Part shown: positions 1 through 7,997 of the stretch, in pieces | Position numbering within the stretch: position 1 is the stretch's first letter | Layout of the letters: every line of letters starts with the position of its first letter | The notes under the pieces: model-generated | Database searches by the model: none | Seen by the model: only the letters and a program-made list of their open reading frames with translations | Told to the model about the DNA's origin: nothing | Position numbers and translations under genes: made by a program | Source: Duffyella gerundensis | GTDB taxonomy: Bacteria > Pseudomonadota > Gammaproteobacteria > Enterobacterales > Enterobacteriaceae | Length of the DNA: 64,000 nt | Assembly (NCBI RefSeq): GCF_001517405.1 | Contig: NZ_LN907827.1 | Location: forward strand, 3,196,915-3,260,914 | Direction: 5' to 3'

Positions 1-1799
1 CGGATCACGCCGCGCAGCCGTTTTGCGACCGATCGCAACAGTTCGTCGCCAATCTGGTGGCCCAGCGCATCATTCACATTTTTGAAGTTGTCGAGATCGA
101 GGCACAGCACCGCCAGCAGCTTGTGATGCTGGGCATCGGTGCGCAGCGCCTCGCTGAGTCGCTGACGGAACAGCACGCGGTTCGGCAGGCTGGTGAGATT
201 ATCGTGGTGCGCCATATGACGAATGCGTGCGTCGACTTCCCGCTGATCGGTCACGTCTTCGACAATCAGCATGACGTAGTCCTGACGTGCATCCTCGCCT
301 TTGATGGTGGTGGCGCGCGAATGCAGAATGCGTTCACCGGTCGAGGTGGTGAGTAACTGCTCACACTGATGCACGCCTTCGGTACGCAAGGCGATATCCG
401 CTAAATCGTTGAAGTAGTCGCTCAGCTCGGGCGACATACAATCCTGCGGACGACGATGCTGAAACTGCGCTTTGGTGGTGCCGAACAGCTGTTCTGCTTT
501 GTCATTGATCAGCAGAATTTCGCGTGAAATAGCGTCTTCCACAATCACGCAGGAAGGTATATTGCTGATGATGTTATCAAGAAAGTTCGACAGCGATTCC
601 ATCTGCGCGCTCTGCGCTTCTGCCAGATCTTTCGCACGCAGCAGTTGCTGTTCATGCTCGCGCTTTTCCGTCACGTCGCGGGTGATTTTAGCGTAGCCAA
701 TCAGCTTACCGTTATCGTCATGAATGGCGTCGATCACCACATGTGCCCAGAACGCGCTGCCATCTTTACGGTAACGCCAGCCTTCGTCCTCGAAACGGCC
801 AGAGGTGAACGCTACGTGAAGATTGGCCTCCGGCGTTTTCTCCAGGCGCTCCTGCCCGCTATAAAACACGGAAAAATGTTTGTTGAGAATTTCGCTGGCG
901 AGATAGCCTTTTGCCCGCTGGGCACCGGCGTTCCAGTTCACCACCCGGCCCTGCAGATCCAGCATATAAATCGCGTAATCGGTGACCCCTTCCACCAGCA
1001 GACGGAATTTGGTCTCCTGTTCGCGTCGTTCGCGCTCCACGCGCTGTTGTTCGGTGCAGTCACGGGTGATTTTGGCGTAGCCAATCAGCTGGCCGCTCTC
1101 GTCACGAATGGCGTCGATGATCACGTGCGCCCAGAAGGTGGTGCCATCTTTGCGATAGCGCCAGCCCTCATCTTCAAAGCGGCCGGTACGCCAGGCGGTT
1201 TGCAGATTGCGTTCTGGCAAATAGGTCAGCCGATCCTGCATGCTGTAAAAAATACCGAAATGCTTGCCGATCACCTCTTCAGCCACATAGCCTTTGGCGC
1301 GCTGCGCACCGGCATTCCAGTTCACCACCAGCCCATCCTGATCGAGCATGTAGATGGCGTAATCGGTGACGCCTTCCACCAGCAGGCGGAACTTCGCCTC
1401 CTGTTCGCGCACTTTGCGCTCCGCTTCCTGCGCCTGCGTGCGGTCGCGGGTAATCTTGGCAAAGCCGATCAGCTTGCCACCGTCGTCATGCACGGCGTCG
1501 ATCACCACATGTGCCCAGAAGGCGCTGCCATCTTTGCGCAGCCGCCAGCCTTCAGTTTCAAAACGCCCGGTTTCGCGGGCGATGCTTAAGCCGCGCTGCG
1601 GCATGCCTTTATCGCGATCTTCCTGGGTATAAAATTGCGCAAAATTTTTGCCCACGATCTCCTCGGGCGTGTAGCCCTTGGCCCGTTGCGCGCCGGCATT
1701 CCAGTTGGCCACGGTGCCATCCGGCATAAGCATATAAATGGCGTAATCCACTACGCTTTGCACCAGCAATCGATACAAAATATCGTCGTTGTTATTCAT
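1..1799 (-). CDS. Multi-PAS diguanylate cyclase-type sensor (3' part outside window)
   Basis: Reading leftward from an ATG at 1799, the frame stays open to the window edge (about 599 codons). It encodes three consecutive, very similar PAS domains (roughly residues 8-125, 135-255, 265-380), each with the signatures DYAIYML, NWNAGAQRAKGY and GRFE.EGWR.RKDG.FWAHV. A fourth, divergent PAS follows (about 415-540), then the start of a GGDEF domain (LDLDNFKNVNDALGH). The GGDEF motif itself lies beyond the edge, so cyclase activity cannot be judged, nor can a trailing EAL domain be excluded. No membrane segment is visible, so it is probably a cytosolic sensor acting in cyclic-di-GMP metabolism. An in-frame ATG at 1904 would add 35 residues; neither start has a strong ribosome binding site, and 1799 was chosen because the first PAS starts directly after it. 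Confidence 0.85.
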   Translation of the reverse strand, partial: MNNNDDILYRLLVQSVVDYAIYMLMPDGTVANWNAGAQRAKGYTPEEIVGKNFAQFYTQEDRDKGMPQRGLSIARETGRFETEGWRLRKDGSAFWAHVVIDAVHDDGGKLIGFAKITRDRTQAQEAERKVREQEAKFRLLVEGVTDYAIYMLDQDGLVVNWNAGAQRAKGYVAEEVIGKHFGIFYSMQDRLTYLPERNLQTAWRTGRFEDEGWRYRKDGTTFWAHVIIDAIRDESGQLIGYAKITRDCTEQQRVERERREQETKFRLLVEGVTDYAIYMLDLQGRVVNWNAGAQRAKGYLASEILNKHFSVFYSGQERLEKTPEANLHVAFTSGRFEDEGWRYRKDGSAFWAHVVIDAIHDDNGKLIGYAKITRDVTEKREHEQQLLRAKDLAEAQSAQMESLSNFLDNIISNIPSCVIVEDAISREILLINDKAEQLFGTTKAQFQHRRPQDCMSPELSDYFNDLADIALRTEGVHQCEQLLTTSTGERILHSRATTIKGEDARQDYVMLIVEDVTDQREVDARIRHMAHHDNLTSLPNRVLFRQRLSEALRTDAQHHKLLAVLCLDLDNFKNVNDALGHQIGDELLRSVAKRLRGVI

Positions 1800-2172
1800 T
1801 CTGATTTGCCTGTCATCGTGCTGTGTGTTGACTCGCCGGAAAAGGTCCAGCGATAACTCGGCCTGGTTGTTCAGCGCGGCGCTGAACAGAGGTTGCTGAC
1901 ACATGATTATCACGTCTTACATAGAGAGTTTATCGGCAACAGCGAGGAAATATTCAGCCAACCGGCATCATGCCAGCGCTTTTTTGCCTGCCGCCGCGCC
2001 AGACGCGACATGGCTTGCAGAAGAATTAGCACGTTACGCCGGTTCTGCCGCGCTGCGGATTAACTGATTATAAAAGCAGGTGGCAAAAAAATAGCAATGT
2101 GCATTAGAATTGCGCTGGCTGATTAATTTCGACAGCAAATACTATTATAAAATTCCTTTTTACTCTTTTTTA

Positions 2173-2184
2173 GAGACAAGTCTC
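2173..2184. promoter_or_regulatory. Candidate operator, inverted repeat GAGAC-AA-GTCTC
   Basis: This is a perfect 5-bp inverted repeat with a 2-bp centre, 129 bp before the regulator start codon and three bases upstream of a plausible -35 element. The same 12-bp pattern recurs in six other intergenic positions of this window, in front of secretion, cargo and kinase genes. A second half-site (GGTCTC, 2190-2195) follows. Binding by an EvgA-like regulator is inferred. Confidence 0.55.
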
Positions 2185-2187
2185 AAA

Positions 2188-2216
2188 TTGGTCTCATCCA
2201 GAGGCGGCAATAATGG
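2188..2216 (+). promoter_or_regulatory. Candidate sigma-70 promoter for the response regulator
   Basis: TTGGTC (2188-2193) and TAATGG (2211-2216) are separated by 17 bp. Each is a partial match to the consensus. The placement directly after the inverted repeat fits an activated promoter, but weak matches of this kind are common. Confidence 0.35.
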
Positions 2217-2313
2217 TCAGGGAAGCACCGGCTTTGTAATTAATGATGGTGGTAACACCGTCGTTTAACAAGGCAGCAGTCAATTTAGCTCATCGCATTT
2301 CTGGGAAACGCAC

Positions 2314-2934
2314 ATGATTAAAACTATTTTTATTGTTGATGATCATCCGATCATATGTACGGGAATTAAAGCGTTTCTACGCGCCAATGGATATGAGATC
2401 GCCGGGATTGCTGAGAATGGGCTTTCGGTTATCGCTGACGTCGGGCTGCATCGTCCCGATTTGGTGATTATGGATCTCAACATCCCCGGCAGGGATGGTA
2501 TACAGGTTATTGAAATACTTAAAAAAATAAACTCAAGGCAGCGCATTATCGTATTGACCGCGTCGGAAAGCGAATACCATTTGCAGCGCTGTCTGCAGCT
2601 GAACGTGGAAGGCTTCGTGTATAAAAGCCACGATATCAGCCAGCTACTGGTGGCTATTCGCGCGGTCAACAAAGGCGAGCGCTATTATCCATTGCAGATT
2701 GACCTGGAGAGTGAAGATCGCGACAGCGAAAGTCGCCGTTTAATGAGCCTGTCACGCCGTGAATTGTCGGTACTGGTTCGCCTGGCGTCCGGACAGTCAA
2801 ATAAAGAGATTGCGGCACAGCTCTGTCTGAGCAATAAAACCATCAGCACCTATAAGGTAAAGATCCTGAGAAAGTTGGGGATAAAAAGCATTGTAGAAAT
2901 AAATGAAATGGCGAAAAGAAATAACCTTGTCTGA
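2314..2934 (+). CDS. NarL/FixJ-type response regulator, EvgA/FimZ-like
   Basis: The 206-residue product has an N-terminal receiver domain with the acidic pair D9/D10, phospho-acceptor D54, T82 and K104. A LuxR-type helix-turn-helix follows (about 143-206, LSRRELSVLVRLASGQSNKEIA). GGGA lies 7 bases before the ATG. No kinase gene is adjacent, so it is an orphan here. Its DNA-binding half closely resembles that of the regulator at 59525-60148 (shared NKTISTYK/NKTVSTYK and EMAKRN endings), which sits beside a BvgS/EvgS-type kinase, so the two may share targets or phosphate donor. The family controls acid resistance (EvgA), fimbriae (FimZ) or virulence (BvgA); the exact role here is unknown. Confidence 0.9.
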   Translation: MIKTIFIVDDHPIICTGIKAFLRANGYEIAGIAENGLSVIADVGLHRPDLVIMDLNIPGRDGIQVIEILKKINSRQRIIVLTASESEYHLQRCLQLNVEGFVYKSHDISQLLVAIRAVNKGERYYPLQIDLESEDRDSESRRLMSLSRRELSVLVRLASGQSNKEIAAQLCLSNKTISTYKVKILRKLGIKSIVEINEMAKRNNLV

Positions 2935-3179
2935 TTGATATTCTTCTTTTTTTGCCAACTGGTCAGAGTTGTTCTCTTTATTTTTAGGAACTTTTTTAGC
3001 TCTTCTTTTAATACGTTCGTGTAATGCAGCCATGGCGGCGGGCCGTTATTATGTTGTTTATTTCCAAATCCGCGGGATAAATAACGTAAATCGCTGTCCA
3101 TGGCTGATTATCCCTTGAGCGATCCCCGTCAGTAACAGTAGACTTGCCGCCACGTTTCACCTCGCCTGTTTGTGCCCCT

Positions 3180-4457
3180 ATGTTATCGCCGAAATTATTG
3201 TGCGGAATGGCCCTGATGCTGTGCCTGAGCGGCTGCGGCACGCTATCCAGCAATCACATTGATCTTTCCGCACGCGCGATGCATCTGGCCGTCTGCGGTG
3301 CGCCGCTGTGGCAGCAGGTTGACGCGCTGGCGCTGCCGCAACTGCAACAGACGCCGGGCATCAGCATCGCGGTGCTTGATGCGCAGGGCAGGCAGCAATT
3401 ATTTAACTACGGCTATCTGGATAGTTCCAGAAAAGCGCCGGTAACCAGCGACACGCGTTTTGCCATCGGTTCGCTGAGCAAAGGTTTTACCGCCGAGGCC
3501 ACCGCGTGGCTGGTGCAACATCAGCAGCTGAACTGGCAGGATAAACTCGGCGCGCTGCTGCCCGATCCCGCCGCGCTGAGCGCTGACGCCCGGAATATCA
3601 CCCTTGAGCAGCTGGCGACCCACAGCGCCGGTCTGCCGCGCCAGATCACCAACAGCGCGATGCTGGCAAAGCTGGTCGACTACCTGTTTACCGGCGCGCC
3701 CTTTTATCAGGATCTCGATCGCGGTGAGTACCGGCGCTGGCTGGCCGCGTTCCATCGCCCGGCTCAGCCGCAGGTGGTTTATTCCAATCTCGGCTATGCG
3801 TTACTCGATCGCGCGGTGCTGCTGAAAAGCGGCCAGCCACCACAACAGTGGGTCGCACAGCAGATTTTGCAGCCGCTGGCGATGCGCCACACCGGCTATC
3901 AGCCAGATGCGCTGCCCGACAGCGCCGATCGCGCCGTGGGTCACGCGGGCGACCAGCCTAAATTTATGTCGCGCGGCCAGCCGGTGCCGGACTGGCAGTT
4001 TCACGGCGATATGGTGGGCGCGGCCGCGTTGTGGTCAACCAGCCGCGACCTGCTGCGTTATGCGCAGGCGCACTTGCAGGGCAGCGGCGATGCCACGCTG
4101 GATGCGGCATTTCAGGATGCGATGCGGGTGCGCATTACCGCGCCCGGCCACGATGATGCGGCGCTGGGCTGGCTGCAAAACACGCTGTTTGGCCAGCAGA
4201 TCCTTTATCAGTCGGGGTTTATTGGCGGCTTCGCCAGCTATATTGGGCTGGATCGCCGCCACGGTACGGCGGTGGTGGTGTTGCAGAACAGCTTTAACTG
4301 GCGCAATGATATCGGTCATCGCCTGCTGCTGCGCCTGGCGGAGCAGCAGGATCATCCCTGTACGACAGCTAGTGTTGCGCTACCGGATGCCAAAAGTGAG
4401 TCAGCGCACCTTCTCCGCCGGTCAGCGGATCGTTCTCTGGTAGCGGCACGTGACTGA
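3180..4457 (+). CDS. Lipoprotein serine hydrolase, class C beta-lactamase/AmpH family
   Basis: This is a penicillin-binding-protein-like hydrolase of about 425 residues. The N-terminus carries a lipoprotein signal ending in a LSGC lipobox, suggesting membrane anchoring facing the periplasm. The family motifs are visible: SLSK (SxxK nucleophile) in GSLSKGFT, YSN (YxN) in VYSNLGYA, and a QSGFIGG stretch where the third motif is expected. Members include beta-lactamases, D,D-peptidases and esterases; the substrate cannot be decided. The start at 3180 was chosen because it places the signal peptide at the N-terminus; no good ribosome binding site is seen. The last 30 residues are antisense to the 3' end of the cupin gene, suggesting a C-terminal extension by loss of an earlier stop. 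Confidence 0.8.
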   Translation: MLSPKLLCGMALMLCLSGCGTLSSNHIDLSARAMHLAVCGAPLWQQVDALALPQLQQTPGISIAVLDAQGRQQLFNYGYLDSSRKAPVTSDTRFAIGSLSKGFTAEATAWLVQHQQLNWQDKLGALLPDPAALSADARNITLEQLATHSAGLPRQITNSAMLAKLVDYLFTGAPFYQDLDRGEYRRWLAAFHRPAQPQVVYSNLGYALLDRAVLLKSGQPPQQWVAQQILQPLAMRHTGYQPDALPDSADRAVGHAGDQPKFMSRGQPVPDWQFHGDMVGAAALWSTSRDLLRYAQAHLQGSGDATLDAAFQDAMRVRITAPGHDDAALGWLQNTLFGQQILYQSGFIGGFASYIGLDRRHGTAVVVLQNSFNWRNDIGHRLLLRLAEQQDHPCTTASVALPDAKSESAHLLRRSADRSLVAARD

Positions 4458-4986
4458 TGCGTTCCTGCGAGCGCTCCAGCAGGCTTTTATCATCACGTAG
4501 CGTTTCGGGCTCCATCTGATTGGGATAGGCGCCGACGCAGAAAAAATCTTCGCTGGCGGCGACCTGCTTATGGCCGACGCCCGCCGGAATCAGCACCGCA
4601 TCCCCGGCGCGCAGCGTGACCATGCGGCCATTGTCACCGCCAAACAGCACTTCTGCCCAGCCCGCGCCCACGCCCAGCAGCTCATGAGTATTGGGATGAT
4701 AATGGGTATAAGGATGGATTGGATAGCGCCAGCGCGGCGTCCAGTGATGCTGCGCAAAGGTCTTTTCAAACCAGCCGGCGATATCCTCTTCTTCGCCCTC
4801 CTCCACCTCATGCAGCCCAACGCGCGGATAGATGATCAGCGGCAGCGGGTTATTGGGCACGCCGTTGTCGACGGTGGCCAGCATCAGATGAAGCGGATTG
4901 GCCGATGCGCCGGCAGAAAAAGTGCCAGCCGCAAAGGACATAGAAAGCAGTAACGACGACGACACGGGCACAATGGGAGGACACAT
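4369..4986 (-). CDS. Cupin-domain protein, YjlB-like, possibly exported
   Basis: The 205-residue product has a single cupin fold. Metal-ligand-type histidines lie in HPYTHYHPNTHE and a second motif follows at GDAVLIPAGVGHK. The overall plan resembles YjlB-type cupins of unknown function. The first about 30 residues are hydrophobic and end in ASA, which could be a signal peptide, but there is no positive charge at the N-terminus; an internal start is the alternative. GGAG lies 7 bases before the ATG at 4986, supporting this start. Its 3' end overlaps the convergent hydrolase by 89 bp. Confidence 0.75.
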   Translation of the reverse strand: MCPPIVPVSSSLLLSMSFAAGTFSAGASANPLHLMLATVDNGVPNNPLPLIIYPRVGLHEVEEGEEEDIAGWFEKTFAQHHWTPRWRYPIHPYTHYHPNTHELLGVGAGWAEVLFGGDNGRMVTLRAGDAVLIPAGVGHKQVAASEDFFCVGAYPNQMEPETLRDDKSLLERSQERISHVPLPENDPLTGGEGALTHFWHPVAQH

Positions 4987-5113
4987 AAGCCATCTCCAGA
5001 CAGTGAGAACGATTAGCTATAATTGTGGCAAATTTTCACAAACTCACAACAACTTCCGCTGCGCTTCCATCACAAAAAATGCTTAACAATGAATCACTAA
5101 GTCAAATTCAGGC

Positions 5114-5144
5114 AAAAAAAAACCGGTGACGATAATCACCGGCT
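5114..5144 (-). terminator. Rho-independent terminator after lafU remnant
   Basis: On the minus strand a CCGGTGA/TCACCGG stem with a six-base loop is followed by a run of nine T. It sits about 30 bp beyond the stop codon of the lafU remnant. Confidence 0.8.
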
Positions 5145-5173
5145 GAACCACGAGGTTCTAAGGCACTGACGGG

Positions 5174-6010
5174 CTACTGGATTCGTTGCATTGCGGGCTT
5201 CACCACTTTCTCGCCCTGATGACCATAAAATTGATACAGCGTCTCGGCGGCCGCTTCGGTTAACACCATGATTTCGATGCGCCGGTTGCGGTCGCTTAAC
5301 GGATTCTGCTGATCGAGCGGCATTCGCGCCGCCATGGCGTTAACCTGAATCACGCGGGCCGATTCCAGCCCGCCGCGCTCCAGCATGCGCCGGGCGGCCA
5401 GCGCACGGTCGCCGGAGAGATTCCAGTTGTTATAGGCGGCGTTGTCGCTGTAACGCGCTGCATCGGTATGCCCGGTGATCATGATCTGGTTATCGATGCG
5501 GTTAAACACCGGCGCCAGCTCGGTCAGCAGCCGCGCAAAATAGGGCATCAGCACCGCGCTACCGCGGGGAAACATGGTGCGATCGCTGTCATCCTGAATC
5601 AAAATGCGCAGCCCCTGCGGCACTTTCTCCAGCGACAGGTTATTTTGCGCGTTATAGAGCGTGGCGATGTTCAGGATCACCTGGCGCAGCTTTTCCAGCT
5701 CGCTGTCGGAGCGCGAGATCACGCTGCTCAGGCTTTCCGCCGGTTCCGCCAGCGGCGGCGCGGCATCACGGGTTGCGCTGTTGATCGATCCGCCATCGGC
5801 ACGTAGCTCCGCCTGGGCGGTCGGCAGGCTGCTGGTGGTCACTTCAGGCTCCGTTGCCACCTCAATCTGCGGGCTGACCGGCGCCGAGCCATGATGGCTG
5901 CCAAAGGCGAACGGGTTAAAATCGGAGTTATCGAAGAACGAGGTATGGTGCATCTGCGCCACGATCTCCCGCCGTTCATCTTCCGACACCGAACTGATGA
6001 TCAACTTCGT
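5174..6010 (-). pseudogene. lafU: lafU remnant: lateral flagellar stator (MotB-like), 5' truncated
   Basis: About 275 codons match the periplasmic part of a MotB/LafU stator protein. The linker (SVSEDERREIVAQM) leads to an OmpA-type peptidoglycan-binding domain (ITGHTD, NLSGDRALAARRML, LSDRNRRIEIMV). The cytoplasmic N-terminus and transmembrane helix that form the ion channel are missing. The nominal reading frame extends to 6124, but those first about 40 residues are antisense to the lfhA remnant and are not flagellar. The truncated 5' end abuts the truncated 5' end of lfhA, matching the scar left in E. coli K-12 by deletion of the Flag-2 cluster. It cannot work as a stator subunit; whether a peptide is still made is unknown. 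Confidence 0.85.
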
Positions 6011-7709
6011 GGTGGTCACCAAAGGCGCAGAGCGTATTTCTGAAGTCTCGGCGCGCTTTACCCTTGATGCGCTGCCGGGCAAGCAGATGGCGATCGACGC
6101 CGATCTCAACGCCGGATTGATCAATCAGGAAGAGGCACGTCAGCGGCGCAAAGATGTCGCCAACGAGGCGGATTTCTACGGCGCGATGGACGGCGCGTCG
6201 AAGTTTGTGCGCGGTGACGCCGTAGCCGGGATCATGATCCTGTTGATCAACGTGCTGGGCGGCATTTTGATCGGCATCTTCAAATACAATCTGCCTGCCG
6301 GTCAGGCGTTTGAGCAATATGTTCTGCTGACCATCGGTGATGGTCTGGTGGCACAGATTCCCTCGCTGCTGCTGGCAACCGCCGCGGCGATCATCGTGAC
6401 CCGCGTCAGCGATGGCAACGACATTGGCGACGAGATCAAATCGCAGCTGCTGGCAAAACCCTCGACGCTCTACACCGCCGCACTGGTGATGTTTGTGCTG
6501 GCGGTGGTGCCTGGCATGCCGCACACGGTGTTTTTAACCTTTACCGGCCTGCTGCTGTTTGCCGCCTGGCGCCAGAACCGCCGCGTGCAGCCAGCAACGC
6601 AGAACGAAAACGATATCAGCGCCATTCAGCAGGCGTTACAGCCGGAAGATGATGGCCTGAGCGTCAGCTGGCAGAGCATTCCGCTGATCGAGCCGGTTGG
6701 CCTGAATCTGGGCTATAAGCTGGTGACCATGGTGGATAAAGCCAAAGGCAGCCCGCTGACCCAGCGTATTCGCGGCGTGCGTCAGGTGGTGTCGGAAACC
6801 AGCGGCGTGCTGCTGCCGGAGATCGCCATTCGCGAGGATTTCCATCTCAAACCGGCGCAGTACGCGATAAAAATCAACGGCGTACGCACCGCCATTGGTG
6901 AAGTGCACGCCGACCGGCTGATGGCGATTCCCACCGCCGAGCAGTATGGCGAAATCGACGGCCTGCTCGATACCGATCCCGCTTATGGCATGGCGGTGAC
7001 CTGGATTCTGCCGGAGATGAAGGCCAAAGCGCTGAACCTTGGCTATCAGGTGGTGGACTGCGCCAGCGTGGTCGCTACCCATGTGAATAAAGTGGCGCGT
7101 GAGAACCTGCCGGAGCTGTTCAATTATGAAGATATCACCGCGCTGAACGAGCGGCTGGCCAGCGTGGCGCCGAAGCTGGCGGAAGATCTCAACGCCGCGC
7201 TGAACTACAGCCAGCAGCTGAAAATTCACCGACTGCTGTTGCAGGATCAGGTATCGCTAAAGGATATCGCCACTATTGCCACCACGCTGGTGGAGAGCGC
7301 GGCGGTGACCAAAGATCCGATCCTGCTGGCGGCGGACGTGCGCTTTGCGCTGCGCCGCGCCATGGTAGCGGCGATCGCGCCGGATCATAAACCGCTGTCG
7401 GCCTTTACGCTCGACAGCGATCTGGAGAACCTGCTGCTGGCGGCGCTGAATCAGGCACAGCAGGCGGGCAAGATCGCTCTCGACAGCTTCCCGGTGGATC
7501 CTAATATTCTCACCCAGCTGCAATCCACCCTGCCGGTGATCCATGAGCAACTGAAGGCGCAGAACCTGACGCAGGTGCTGCTGGTCACGCCGCAGCTGCG
7601 CCCGCTGATCGCCCGCTACGCACGGCTGTTTGCCGCCGGTTTGCAGGTGCTCTCCTATAACGAAGTGCCGGATGACGCCCGCCTGGAGATTGTCGGCACC
7701 GTTAGTTAA
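5997..7709 (+). pseudogene. lfhA: lfhA remnant: lateral flagellar export gate (FlhA-like), 5' truncated
   Basis: The frame encodes about 570 residues of an FlhA-family protein, starting inside the conserved segment NFVVVTKGAERISEVSARF. The last membrane helices and the complete cytoplasmic domain follow. Family members are near 690 residues, so roughly 110-130 N-terminal residues with the first helices are lost. The first codon is simply the ATG nearest the junction. The remaining frame is intact, indicating a fairly recent or neutrally tolerated deletion. Flagellar genes that should lie between lfhA and lafU are absent. Confidence 0.85.
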
Positions 7710-7729
7710 GATATTTCTTTACTTATCAG

Positions 7730-7758
7730 GCCCGGAAACCCCGCCGGGCGCTGTTTTT
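7730..7758 (+). terminator. Rho-independent terminator after lfhA remnant
   Basis: A GCCCGG/CCGGGC stem with an eight-base loop is followed by GCTG and five T, 20 bp after the stop codon. Confidence 0.65.
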
Positions 7759-7997
7759 CGCTGCTTTATCCTCCGCTATTCCTGCCTGAAAAAATTATTT
7801 ATTAACGCTATTCAACTATTTAGTTATGCAATCGCTTGCCCTAAGTAATGTCCCATATCGGCTGTGTTTTCAGGCGTTTATCATCCGCACCTTCTGGGGC
7901 CGCAGCCCGTCAGAGGCCGCATTTCCTGCGTCCTGCGTCCCGTTTATGCATCTCTTCCGCTGGCGCTCTGCCGGTGGAAAAACATAAGGACATGCCG

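Larger units (their letters stand above)
1800..2313. other. Intergenic region between PAS sensor and response regulator
   Basis: No convincing gene is seen here. The region is AT-rich from about 2080 to 2170 and holds a candidate operator and promoter for the rightward regulator gene. An open but ATG-less frame (about 2115-2268) would end in a Gly/Asn-rich peptide with GGNNGQGSTGF and NDGGNTVV. It is in frame with the downstream gene but closed by a TAA, so it could be a gene remnant or chance. Confidence 0.5.

Noticed and set aside
5997..6124. N-terminal 40 residues of the nominal lafU frame
   Set aside because: Antisense to conserved lfhA sequence and not similar to MotB-type N-termini; treated as a product of the deletion junction.
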